A DNA stretch of 6,411 nt from NCBI GenBank assembly GCA_023416315.1, contig JAEZIA010000475.1:1-6411 (forward strand), in the 5' to 3' direction. The DNA comes from Actinomycetes bacterium (lineage in GTDB: Bacteria; Actinomycetota; Actinomycetes; Mycobacteriales; Mycobacteriaceae). The position numbers and the translations under genes were made by a program. This document shows, piece after piece, positions 1 through 5,545 of the stretch; the stretch's first letter is position 1, and the number at the start of each line of letters is the position of its first letter. A model generated the notes under the pieces. The model was not told the origin of the DNA and did not search any database. It worked only from the letters and a program-made list of their open reading frames with translations.

Positions 1-564
1 CATCAACAGCACGCCGCCGACGACGATCAGCAGCGCCCAGTACGAGCCGAGGGCCAATGCCATGCCGGTCAGCAGGATCACGTTGCCGAGGTACATCGGG
101 TGGCGCACAACGCCATACAGCCCGGTGTTCACCAGTGGCTGGCCGTCCTCGATGGTGATATTGGCCGAGGCGTAGTGATTCTGAATGATCACCACCATCG
201 CCATGCCCAGGCCGACGGCCACCATTACCTGGCCGACAATCGACACCCAGGCCGGCACCTGCGACCAACCGAAGCGGTAGTCGAGTGCCGGTACCACCAG
301 GAGTGCGGCGAACGCGAGGAACGTCCCGGCGATCACCACTTTCTGCACGGGACGGCTCTCGGCTCGCACGCCTGCGTGCGTGCGTCGCTCGAGCGCATCG
401 GGATACTTGCGGCCCAGATAGATGGTCGGCACCAGGCTGACGACGGTGAACACCGCGAGAAAAACCCAGCCCTGCCAATAGTTCACGGTGCCCGCGGACA
501 CGAACAGCAACACCGCGAACACGGCGATGCCCAGGATGGAGGAGACCGCGACTCGAACCTTCAT
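1..564 (-). CDS. Isoprenylcysteine carboxyl methyltransferase-like membrane protein (3' end missing)
   Basis: I translated 188 residues from the ATG at 564 without a stop; the C-terminus lies beyond the left edge. The start is well supported: the preceding bases read TAAGGAGTAACCATG, where TAA is the permease stop and GGAG is a Shine-Dalgarno 5 nt from the ATG. Hydrophobic segments lie near residues 5-25, 31-50, 76-95, 104-127 and 158-187. Residues 148-158 contain GLYGVVRHPMY, the RHPxY signature of the ICMT/phospholipid methyltransferase-like superfamily, which uses S-adenosylmethionine to methylate membrane-associated thiols, lipids or polyketides. The SAM-contacting C-terminal part is cut off. 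It corresponds in position to M. tuberculosis Rv1216c. As last visible gene of an efflux operon it might modify the exported or sensed compound; the substrate cannot be read from the sequence. Confidence 0.85.
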   Translation of the reverse strand, partial: MKVRVAVSSILGIAVFAVLLFVSAGTVNYWQGWVFLAVFTVVSLVPTIYLGRKYPDALERRTHAGVRAESRPVQKVVIAGTFLAFAALLVVPALDYRFGWSQVPAWVSIVGQVMVAVGLGMAMVVIIQNHYASANITIEDGQPLVNTGLYGVVRHPMYLGNVILLTGMALALGSYWALLIVVGGVLLM

Positions 565-573
565 GGTTACTCC

Positions 574-2163
574 TTAGACGACATCGCGCCGGCGGTAGAG
601 CATCCCGGCGCCCAGTGTGAGCGCGACGGCAATCACGGTCATCACCGCCAGCGCCGCAACGGAAATCGATAACGGGGCGGTGGTGCGGGTCACGGGCGAG
701 GCCTCGATGAGCCAGCGCGGCAACCGCAGCAGCGCACCGAGATACAGCGCGACCACCACGTAAGTCACGGCCAGCCAACCGATACCGGGACGCCGCAGTG
801 CCACCCCGAGCGCGGCGACACCGGCCACCACCGCCATCGCCGGCAGGAACGCCAACGCCGCCAGCGTCAGCCGCACGATCGAGGCGGGCTCACCCACCGT
901 CAGGCCCGCGCCGAGGCCATTGCCCAGACCGGCACAGGCCAGCAACACCGCCGCACCGACCAGCGCCGCGCCGACCGCCGAGAGCAGCCACGCCCAGCGC
1001 GACACCGAACCCGCCAGCACCACCTCACCGATCCCGGACTCCTCGTCGCGGCTCACGCGCACCACCACGGTGACCACATACGCCGTCGTCGCGGCGGCGA
1101 GGAACTGCGTCATCGTGGTGTAGACGCCGTCGGTTCCCTGGGCCGAAAGCACCCGTGCCAGAAGCTCATTGCCGCTGGCCGCATCGAGCAGCGATTTCGT
1201 CATCGAACCGAATGCCGCCCCCGCGATCACCAGGCCGATCGCCCAGCCGAGCGTCAGACCGCGATGGATCACCAGCTGCAGTCCGAAGACGCCGCCGACC
1301 GCTCGGGCATGGGATCGCTCACCGGCGGAGGCCAAGATTCCGTCGTCGTATTGCCGACGGCTCTCCAACGCCACCGTGGCGGCGGCGAGGGCCACCGCCA
1401 GCGCCACCAACAGTGCCAGCGGCCACCACCGCAACGCGACGAACGGCCGCATCTGCTGGGCCCACGCGATGGGGGAGAACCAGCTCAGCGCGCTGCCGGA
1501 GTTGTCGATCACGTCGCCCGCGCCGCGCACCAGCACGGCCGCCGCCAGCGCGGCCAACGCCGCCCCGGTCGCGGTTCGGGCCTGCCGCCACAGCTGGGCA
1601 CTGAGTGCGGCGAACGCCCCGAAGGCGGTGGCCACCGCCGTCACACCCAAACACATTGCGGCGGAGTCGATCACGACAAAGCCGCTGACGGTCATCGCGG
1701 CCGTCATCGTCACCGACAACGTCGCGTTCACCAACACCACCACAGCGAGCGCGGCTGCGGTGCGGGCGTGTCTGCCGACGACCGACGACAGCACGAGTTC
1801 GGCGGCGCCGCTTTCCTCTTCGGCGCGAGTGTGGCGGATGACGGTCAACACCGACAGGATGGATGCCGCCACGATCAACGACAACATGAGCTCGTTGGCC
1901 ATCATGACCCCGAGGTCGGTCTCATTGCCGCCGAACATGGGTCCGCCCAGCATGATTCCGGCCGGCGTCTTCAGTAGGTTCACCCGCGCCTGGCGCTGGG
2001 CTTCATCGGGATAGGCGAGTTTGATCGCGGCGGGCGCGTACACCATCATCAACGTCAGCGATCCCACCCACACCGCCAGCCGAATTCGGTCGCGGCGCAG
2101 CGCGAAGCGGACCAGCCCGACGGTCCCGGTCAGTGCTGAGCGCGCAGGCGCGGTCGCGATCAT
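574..2163 (-). CDS. ABC-2 type multidrug/polyketide exporter permease (Rv1217c-like)
   Basis: A 529-residue integral membrane protein, the channel of an ABC exporter with the ATPase encoded just upstream. I count about twelve hydrophobic segments: near residues 28-43, 90-109, 134-153, 168-188, 199-213, 248-266, 301-322, 353-370, 392-412, 432-457, 461-481 and 497-522. The protein is an internal duplication. Residues 110-131 (RHTRAEEESGAAELVL onward) match residues 369-391 (RVSRDEESGIGEVVL onward), and the motif SPIAW at 230 pairs with SPVTR at 489, both 259 residues apart. This two-times-six arrangement is known in tetronasin-type ABC permeases; M. tuberculosis Rv1217c/Rv1218c carries that annotation and has been linked to efflux of drug-like compounds. 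The ATG at 2163 overlaps the ATPase stop as ATGA, so translation is probably coupled. The frame stays open to 2538, but that extension only shadows the ATPase gene. Confidence 0.93.
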   Translation of the reverse strand: MIATAPARSALTGTVGLVRFALRRDRIRLAVWVGSLTLMMVYAPAAIKLAYPDEAQRQARVNLLKTPAGIMLGGPMFGGNETDLGVMMANELMLSLIVAASILSVLTVIRHTRAEEESGAAELVLSSVVGRHARTAAALAVVVLVNATLSVTMTAAMTVSGFVVIDSAAMCLGVTAVATAFGAFAALSAQLWRQARTATGAALAALAAAVLVRGAGDVIDNSGSALSWFSPIAWAQQMRPFVALRWWPLALLVALAVALAAATVALESRRQYDDGILASAGERSHARAVGGVFGLQLVIHRGLTLGWAIGLVIAGAAFGSMTKSLLDAASGNELLARVLSAQGTDGVYTTMTQFLAAATTAYVVTVVVRVSRDEESGIGEVVLAGSVSRWAWLLSAVGAALVGAAVLLACAGLGNGLGAGLTVGEPASIVRLTLAALAFLPAMAVVAGVAALGVALRRPGIGWLAVTYVVVALYLGALLRLPRWLIEASPVTRTTAPLSISVAALAVMTVIAVALTLGAGMLYRRRDVV

Positions 2164-3083
2164 CGCGCCGGCGTCCGGTATTCGCGCAGGAAGAGATCTT
2201 CCAGCGAGGCCGGTGTGACGGTGAGGTCGACCAGGCCGAGCTGGGTCAGGTGTGACATCGTCGGGTCCAGCACATCGCGGCCGACCGTGAACCGGACCCG
2301 CCCGTCGCGAACGTCGACGTCGTACACACCCGGCCAGCGGGCCACGACGGAGGGATCGCGACGGGTGTGTGCCGTGACGGTCGTGCGGATCACGTGCTGG
2401 AGCTGGGCCAGTGAACCCGATTGGACGGTACGTCCGGCGCGGATGATGGTGACTGTGTCGCAGACCTTTTCGACCTCGGCTAGGACGTGGCTGGACAACA
2501 GCACGGCGGCGCCGCGACCGGCCACCTCGCGCACGCACTGCTGGAAGGTGTTCTCCATCAGCGGGTCGAGGCCCGAGGTCGGCTCATCGAGGATGTAGAT
2601 GTCGGCGTCGGTGGCGAAGGCGGCGACAAGGGCGACCTTCTGGCGGTTGCCCTTGGAGTAGGTGCGGCACTTTTTGTGCGGGTCGAGTTCGAAACGTTCG
2701 ATCAGCCCGTCGCGCCTGCGCGGGTCGGCCCCGCCGCGCAGACCGCAGAGGAAGTCGATGACCTGCCCGCCGGTCAGGTTCGGCCACAGGGTCACGTCGC
2801 CCGGCACGTAGGCGATCCGGCGGTGCAGCGTCACCGCGTCGCGCCACGGGTCACCGCCGAGCAGCCGCACCTGCCCGCCGTCGGAATGTAAGAGCCCCAA
2901 CAGGATTCGAATGGTGGTCGATTTGCCGGCTCCGTTGGGCCCGAGAAACCCGGCAACCGTACCGGTTCCGACCGTCAGGTCCATGCCGTCCAGCGCCCGG
3001 GTGCGGCCGAACTTCTTGACCAGTCCCCGGATTTCGACCGCTGCGGTCTCAGTCCGCGCTGTCGGTGCCGATGCCGTTGTCAT
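2160..3083 (-). CDS. ABC exporter ATP-binding protein (Rv1218c-like)
   Basis: A 307-residue nucleotide-binding subunit that powers the adjacent permease from the cytoplasmic face. Visible motifs: Walker A GPNGAGKST at 48-56, signature-like YSKGNRQKVAL at 142-152 in place of LSGGQ, Walker B IYILDEPT at 162-169 with D166 and E167, D-loop SGLD at 170-173, and switch histidine H199 in SSHVL. The Q-loop position reads YVPGD (92-96), so the usual glutamine appears to be glycine; this and the altered signature are, from memory, shared by the drug-exporter subfamily that includes Rv1218c. A C-terminal domain of about 80 residues ends in SLEDLFLREY, as in DrrA-like proteins. The ATG at 3083 is preceded by GAGGGAG 6 nt away and lies inside the end of the TetR gene (35-nt overlap). 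Its stop overlaps the permease start. Confidence 0.95.
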   Translation of the reverse strand: MTTASAPTARTETAAVEIRGLVKKFGRTRALDGMDLTVGTGTVAGFLGPNGAGKSTTIRILLGLLHSDGGQVRLLGGDPWRDAVTLHRRIAYVPGDVTLWPNLTGGQVIDFLCGLRGGADPRRRDGLIERFELDPHKKCRTYSKGNRQKVALVAAFATDADIYILDEPTSGLDPLMENTFQQCVREVAGRGAAVLLSSHVLAEVEKVCDTVTIIRAGRTVQSGSLAQLQHVIRTTVTAHTRRDPSVVARWPGVYDVDVRDGRVRFTVGRDVLDPTMSHLTQLGLVDLTVTPASLEDLFLREYRTPAR

Positions 3084-3726
3084 CTGGTTCTCCCTCGGAG
3101 TGTGTGATGATCTCGCCGTGGGCGGCGAAGCTGTCGAACATCGTCGAGTCGGTCAGCAGGCCTTCGGTGTAGAGCTCCAGCGCAGGCAGCATCATCTCGT
3201 TGGCGTAGTCGTGCAGCACGGCGCGCAAATCGGTCGGATTCTCGTGCAATTGGAGGTACAGCAGGAACGCACCGCCACCGGCCATCCCGAGGTAGCGCGC
3301 GCGGGCGGCGGGGTCGCGGCTGGGCTTGATCGTGCCTGCCCGCACGCCCTCGTCGAGGTAGCTCTCGACTCCGGCGAACATGGTCTGCCACAGCTGCCGG
3401 GACAGCTCACCGCCGGTCTGCATGCTGCGCACCAGGTAGGCCATCATCGGCGCGTAGGACTCGATCTCGGCGGCGGCGGCCAGCCAGGTGGCCGGGTCGG
3501 TGGAGCGGATCGTTTCGGTCTTCTCGCTGCGGATCTCCTCGGCGATGTAGTCGTCGCAGGCCTTGCGCAGCCCGTCCTTGGAGCCGAAGTGGTGGATGAC
3601 CAGTCCCGGGCTGACCCCGGCGGTCTCGGCGATCGCACGCACGCCGACGTCGAACCCGCGCTCGCCGAACAACTCGATGGCGGCATCGCGGATCCGGGCG
3701 ACCGTCGTGAGGTCCGTTGAACGCAT
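3049..3726 (-). CDS. TetR-family repressor of the efflux operon (Rv1219c-like)
   Basis: A 225-residue one-component regulator. The N-terminal helix-turn-helix is clear: ARIRDAAIELFGERGF (10-25), then VRAIAETAGVSPGLVIHHFG (29-48) with the recognition helix around 39-47, followed by SKDGL. The larger C-terminal part is the ligand and dimer domain, where an exported compound would be expected to bind and release the repressor from DNA. I chose the ATG at 3726 rather than the in-frame ATG at 3744: 3726 lies 7 nt behind a TAGCAT -10 box, which fits leaderless translation, while 3744 would lie upstream of the expected transcript start. The first ten coding bases belong to the perfect palindrome at 3717-3752, so the gene probably represses itself and the ATPase, permease and methyltransferase genes behind it. 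The acidic C-terminal tail overlaps the ATPase gene by 35 nt. Confidence 0.93.
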   Translation of the reverse strand: MRSTDLTTVARIRDAAIELFGERGFDVGVRAIAETAGVSPGLVIHHFGSKDGLRKACDDYIAEEIRSEKTETIRSTDPATWLAAAAEIESYAPMMAYLVRSMQTGGELSRQLWQTMFAGVESYLDEGVRAGTIKPSRDPAARARYLGMAGGGAFLLYLQLHENPTDLRAVLHDYANEMMLPALELYTEGLLTDSTMFDSFAAHGEIITHSEGEPDDNGIGTDSAD

Positions 3727-3752
3727 GTTTAGGATGCTAAACATGCGTTCAA
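3717..3752. promoter_or_regulatory. TetR operator: perfect 36-bp palindrome
   Basis: The left arm TTGAACGCATGTTTAG (3717-3732) and right arm CTAAACATGCGTTCAA (3737-3752) are exact reverse complements around a 4-bp centre GATG. The palindrome covers the -10 box, the transcription start and the first ten bases of the TetR gene. A bound TetR dimer, or a pair of dimers given the length, would block RNA polymerase. Binding by this particular TetR is inferred from position and family habit, not shown by the sequence. Confidence 0.85.
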
Positions 3753-3763
3753 TCCGCGGTCAA
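3734..3763 (-). promoter_or_regulatory. Promoter of the TetR-efflux operon, probably leaderless
   Basis: Read on the minus strand: -35 TTGACC (3763-3758), an 18-bp spacer, and -10 TAGCAT (3739-3734), followed by 7 nt and the ATG at 3726. The hexamers resemble housekeeping SigA promoters; mycobacterial -10 boxes follow TANNNT. The 7-nt distance puts the transcription start on or next to the A of the ATG, the typical geometry of mycobacterial leaderless mRNAs, and no Shine-Dalgarno is needed. The promoter overlaps the palindromic operator. Confidence 0.72.
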
Positions 3764-3804
3764 GCATTGCCCCCGGATCGAGACGAAAGCGGTGTTCTGC
3801 CGAC

Positions 3805-4236
3805 CTACGCGGCGCGCAAGGCGGGCGCTGGAGCCCAGGTGGCGGGCGCGGCCGGTGTGGCGACCCGGTTGAACTGGATCTCGAACATCCGGGCTTCGGT
3901 GATCGACCCGTAGGAGTACGGCTGGCTTCTGCGCAGGGCGGCGCCGTCGGATGTCTCGATGACCACGTTGACGACATGGGCCTGCAGTCCCGCGGCCGGC
4001 GAACGGGTCTCCGTGACTCGGGCCGTCAGCCCGGCCAACGGGGTCCGGTGCGCGTTGCGGCCAGTGCCGACGATCAGCTCACTGCTCGTCAGGCGCAGGT
4101 CGCTCCACGAGGCGATCACGCCGCTGCTGCGGTTCCGCCGACTTTGCGAGAGGTCAACAATTACGGCCGCAATTCCGAAAAGCACGAAAGGCGCGATTAA
4201 GACCACCAGCATCACGGAACTGAACCGTGGATCCAT
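3805..4236 (-). CDS. Small membrane-anchored protein of unknown function
   Basis: A 143-residue protein that I cannot assign to a named family. One hydrophobic segment at residues 7-28 (ending VIVDLS) is followed by a basic stretch, SRRNR (32-36), so the N-terminus is probably outside and the rest cytoplasmic. The soluble part reads like a small beta-rich domain: WSDLRLTSSELIVG (44-57), a TPLAGLTARV strand (65-74), HVVNVVIETSDG (87-98) and PYSYGSITEARMFEIQFNR (106-124). The order of short strands with a closing helix is reminiscent of bacterial PH-like domains, which is only a guess. The tail is Ala/Pro-rich. I prefer the ATG at 4236, which starts just before the membrane segment and has a G-rich stretch upstream, over the ATG at 4365, whose extra residues show no protein-like character. 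It ends 78 nt before the TetR start, and I recall no counterpart in the M. tuberculosis cluster. Confidence 0.72.
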   Translation of the reverse strand: MDPRFSSVMLVVLIAPFVLFGIAAVIVDLSQSRRNRSSGVIASWSDLRLTSSELIVGTGRNAHRTPLAGLTARVTETRSPAAGLQAHVVNVVIETSDGAALRRSQPYSYGSITEARMFEIQFNRVATPAAPATWAPAPALRAA

Positions 4237-4264
4237 CGTGGCCCCCAAAGTGCTCTGTGCAGCG

Positions 4265-4295
4265 AGGTTATCGCAGGCTGGACGATTTGGCGCAA
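4265..4295 (-). promoter_or_regulatory. Candidate promoter for the small membrane protein
   Basis: On the minus strand, TTGCGC (4295-4290) and TAACCT (4270-4265) are separated by 19 bp, giving an expected start near 4258 and a leader of about 22 nt with a GGGGG stretch before the ATG at 4236. The -10 fits TANNNT, but the -35 is imperfect and the spacer long. This is the best candidate I see, not a firm call. Confidence 0.33.
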
Positions 4296-4410
4296 TACTG
4301 CGGCCCCGCACCATATTTCGCGGGAGGGTACCCACAAATGCACTGCCCCAATCGCGTGCCCGCATTGAAATTGACCAAGGTCATTCTCGTCGCGGAGCGA
4401 TCGTCCGATG

Positions 4411-4520
4411 CTGATTGTATTTATTAACCGGGGGAATCCGCATCGCTTTCAGAAGTTTGCTGTAATACGCTAAAGCAGATATATGGCAAATAAATGAAAC
4501 ATGACGAATTCATTTCTTGC
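4411..4520. other. AT-rich island in the 421-base gene-free stretch 4237-4657
   Basis: By hand count 41 of these 110 bases are G or C (about 37%), against clearly GC-rich flanks. I see no convincing gene here: the plus-strand frames crossing 4227-4427 and 4517 onward have no recognisable protein character or good ribosome-binding sites. Possible -10-like hexamers exist (TACAAT on the minus strand at 4419-4414, TACGCT on the plus strand at 4466-4471), without matching -35 boxes. It may be promoter or regulatory DNA, a binding region for an AT-preferring nucleoid protein such as Lsr2, or a scar of past insertion. Apart from the island, the gap holds the candidate promoter at 4265-4295 and the terminator at 4633-4656. 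Confidence 0.5.
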
Positions 4521-4632
4521 CACTCCCGGTGTGCCCCGCCAACGAGACCGATACCGCAGGTGACGGAGAGTTTTCCGGCACGCCCGAGTCTGCCGCGCTC
4601 ACAAACCGTGCACTTAGGTGCGAGATCAGCAA

Positions 4633-4656
4633 ATCTGCGGCGAGAATCGCCCAGAT
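4633..4656 (-). terminator. Hairpin terminator behind the O-methyltransferase gene
   Basis: One base after the methyltransferase stop (4660-4658), the minus-strand transcript can fold ATCTG-GGCGA against TCGCC-GCAGAT. This gives ten base pairs with a single bulged base and a 3-nt loop (4644-4646). Only a short T run (TTT) follows, which is common for mycobacterial intrinsic terminators. The position directly behind the stop is the main support. Confidence 0.58.
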
Positions 4657-4657
4657 G

Positions 4658-5323
4658 TCAGTAGCGGGCGGCGACCAGAATTCCGTCGCCGAGCGGGATC
4701 AGCACCGGGGTCAGCCGCTCGTCCTCGGCGATCAACCGGGCCGCCTCCCGCACCGCCGTGACCTCGGCGTCGTTGGCGGCCGGGTCTCCGGCGCGACCAC
4801 CCAGTGCGGAGCGATGCACGACGATGGCGCCGCCCGGGCGCAGCAGCCGTACCCCTTCGGCCACGAAGTCGGCTTGATCGGCCGGCGCGGCGTCGACAAA
4901 CACCAGGTCGTAGGACTCGTCGGCCAGTCTGGTGAGCACCTCTTGGGCCCGTCCGGCGATCAGGCGGGTGCGCGACGGGCCGATGCCGGCCTCGCTGAAC
5001 GCCTGCTTGGCGATGCGTTGATGCTCGGGCTCGATATCGATCGTGGTCAGGACGCCGTCCTCGCGCATGCCGGACAACAACCACAGCCCGCTCACGCCGG
5101 CGCCGGTGCCGACCTCGACAACCGCTTTGCCGCCAGAGAGCCGCGCCAGTACGCTCAGTAGGGCTCCGACCGCCGGTGTCACCGCCCCGGCGCCGGCATC
5201 CACGGCTCGCTCCCGAGCGGCCGCGACAATGGCGTCCTCAGAGATCGAACCCTCGGCATGGGCGAGGATCCGGTCGGCGCGACTGGCTTCCGGTTGGCCT
5301 GATTGGTCCTCGTTAGTGGCCAT
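4658..5323 (-). CDS. SAM-dependent O-methyltransferase (Rv1220c-like)
   Basis: A 221-residue class I methyltransferase of the caffeoyl-CoA/catechol O-methyltransferase type (Methyltransf_3/24 group). The glycine-rich SAM motif I is VVEVGTGAGVSGLWLL (68-83). The acidic residue for the ribose is D96 in TTIDIEPEH (93-101). YDLVFVDAAPADQ (138-150) contains motif-IV aspartate D144. LLRPGGAIVVHRSALGG (160-176) follows, where many relatives have a DN pair but this protein has HR, as I recall for Rv1220c. This suggests the usual metal-binding site is altered, so the substrate cannot be inferred from catechol-type relatives. The first 20 residues are polar and poorly conserved. The gene is divergent from sigE, an arrangement kept in mycobacteria. 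A weak GAGG touches the ATG, so translation may be leaderless. A hairpin follows the stop. Confidence 0.92.
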   Translation of the reverse strand: MATNEDQSGQPEASRADRILAHAEGSISEDAIVAAARERAVDAGAGAVTPAVGALLSVLARLSGGKAVVEVGTGAGVSGLWLLSGMREDGVLTTIDIEPEHQRIAKQAFSEAGIGPSRTRLIAGRAQEVLTRLADESYDLVFVDAAPADQADFVAEGVRLLRPGGAIVVHRSALGGRAGDPAANDAEVTAVREAARLIAEDERLTPVLIPLGDGILVAARY

Positions 5324-5330
5324 CCTCAGC

Positions 5331-5336
5331 AGCGTA
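5331..5336 (-). promoter_or_regulatory. Candidate -10 box of the O-methyltransferase gene
   Basis: The minus-strand hexamer TACGCT fits the mycobacterial TANNNT -10 pattern and lies 7 nt before the ATG at 5323, the spacing of a leaderless transcript. The gene also lacks a properly spaced Shine-Dalgarno. No -35 box is evident, so this rests on spacing alone. Confidence 0.35.
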
Positions 5337-5484
5337 GGGGCAACTGCATCGAGCCGGGGGCAGGCGCGCCAGCAGGCATGCCACCGCGGCGTTTGCCGGC
5401 CGGACGGGAGCGCCGCGCAACGTCAAGTTCGACGCGCTGAACATCAGCGTAAGACCTGGACACAAAACGATAACGAAAGTATTT

Positions 5485-5501
5485 CTTAGTCAAACCTTAG
5501 T
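5485..5501. promoter_or_regulatory. Direct repeat CTTAGT x2 at 11-bp period upstream of sigE
   Basis: CTTAGT occurs at 5485-5490 and again at 5496-5501, with TTAGC continuing to 5505. A period of one helical turn is the usual layout for binding sites of OmpR/PhoB-type response regulators. In M. tuberculosis the response regulator MprA controls sigE through loosely conserved 8-bp direct repeats upstream of the gene, so this is a reasonable candidate for the equivalent site. It lies 45-61 nt before the sigE ATG in a locally AT-rich stretch (about 5459-5512). Confidence 0.42.
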
Positions 5502-5515
5502 TAGCTCAAATCGCT

Positions 5516-5531
5516 CCCACACAGGTGTGGG
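5516..5531. repeat. 7-bp inverted repeat over the sigE ribosome-binding region
   Basis: CCCACAC (5516-5522) and GTGTGGG (5525-5531) are exact reverse complements with two bases between them; as RNA they can form a 6-bp stem with a CAGG loop. The right arm merges into GGGGAACGG (5529-5537), the only Shine-Dalgarno-like stretch for the ATG at 5546. It could be a protein operator or a hairpin limiting translation from the first start. Confidence 0.5.
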
Positions 5532-5545
5532 GAACGGTAGCGGGC

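Noticed and set aside
100..2014. Several plus-strand frames opposite the methyltransferase and permease genes
   Set aside because: Their His/Arg/Pro-rich translations are typical shadows of GC-rich coding sequence.
2164..2538. Upstream extension of the permease frame to an ATG at 2538
   Set aside because: It overlaps the ATPase gene, reads as Arg/Pro-rich frame shadow, and the ATG at 2163 makes a classic ATGA overlap and begins a normal N-terminus.
2911..3720. Long plus-strand frame opposite the TetR and ATPase genes
   Set aside because: It is antisense to two well-supported genes and its translation is low-complexity Gly/Ala/His-rich sequence without recognisable motifs.
3727..3744. Six-residue longer TetR start at 3744
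   Set aside because: This ATG lies within the spacer of the -10/-35 promoter and upstream of the expected transcript start; 3726 has perfect leaderless spacing.
4237..4365. Longer start at 4365 for the small membrane protein
   Set aside because: The added 43 residues have no protein-like features and would bury the membrane segment internally; a candidate promoter also lies inside this stretch.
4445..4476. Inverted repeat GCTTT/AAAGC in the AT-rich island
   Set aside because: The arms are too short for a loop this long; likely chance.
5378..5440. 20-codon upstream reading frame before sigE
   Set aside because: No ribosome-binding site, arginine-rich composition, and no evidence that a transcript covers it.
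5525..5545. GTG at 5525 as sigE start
   Set aside because: It is in frame but lies inside the inverted repeat with no Shine-Dalgarno; the ATG at 5546 begins the MEHSPRW sequence that fits relatives better.
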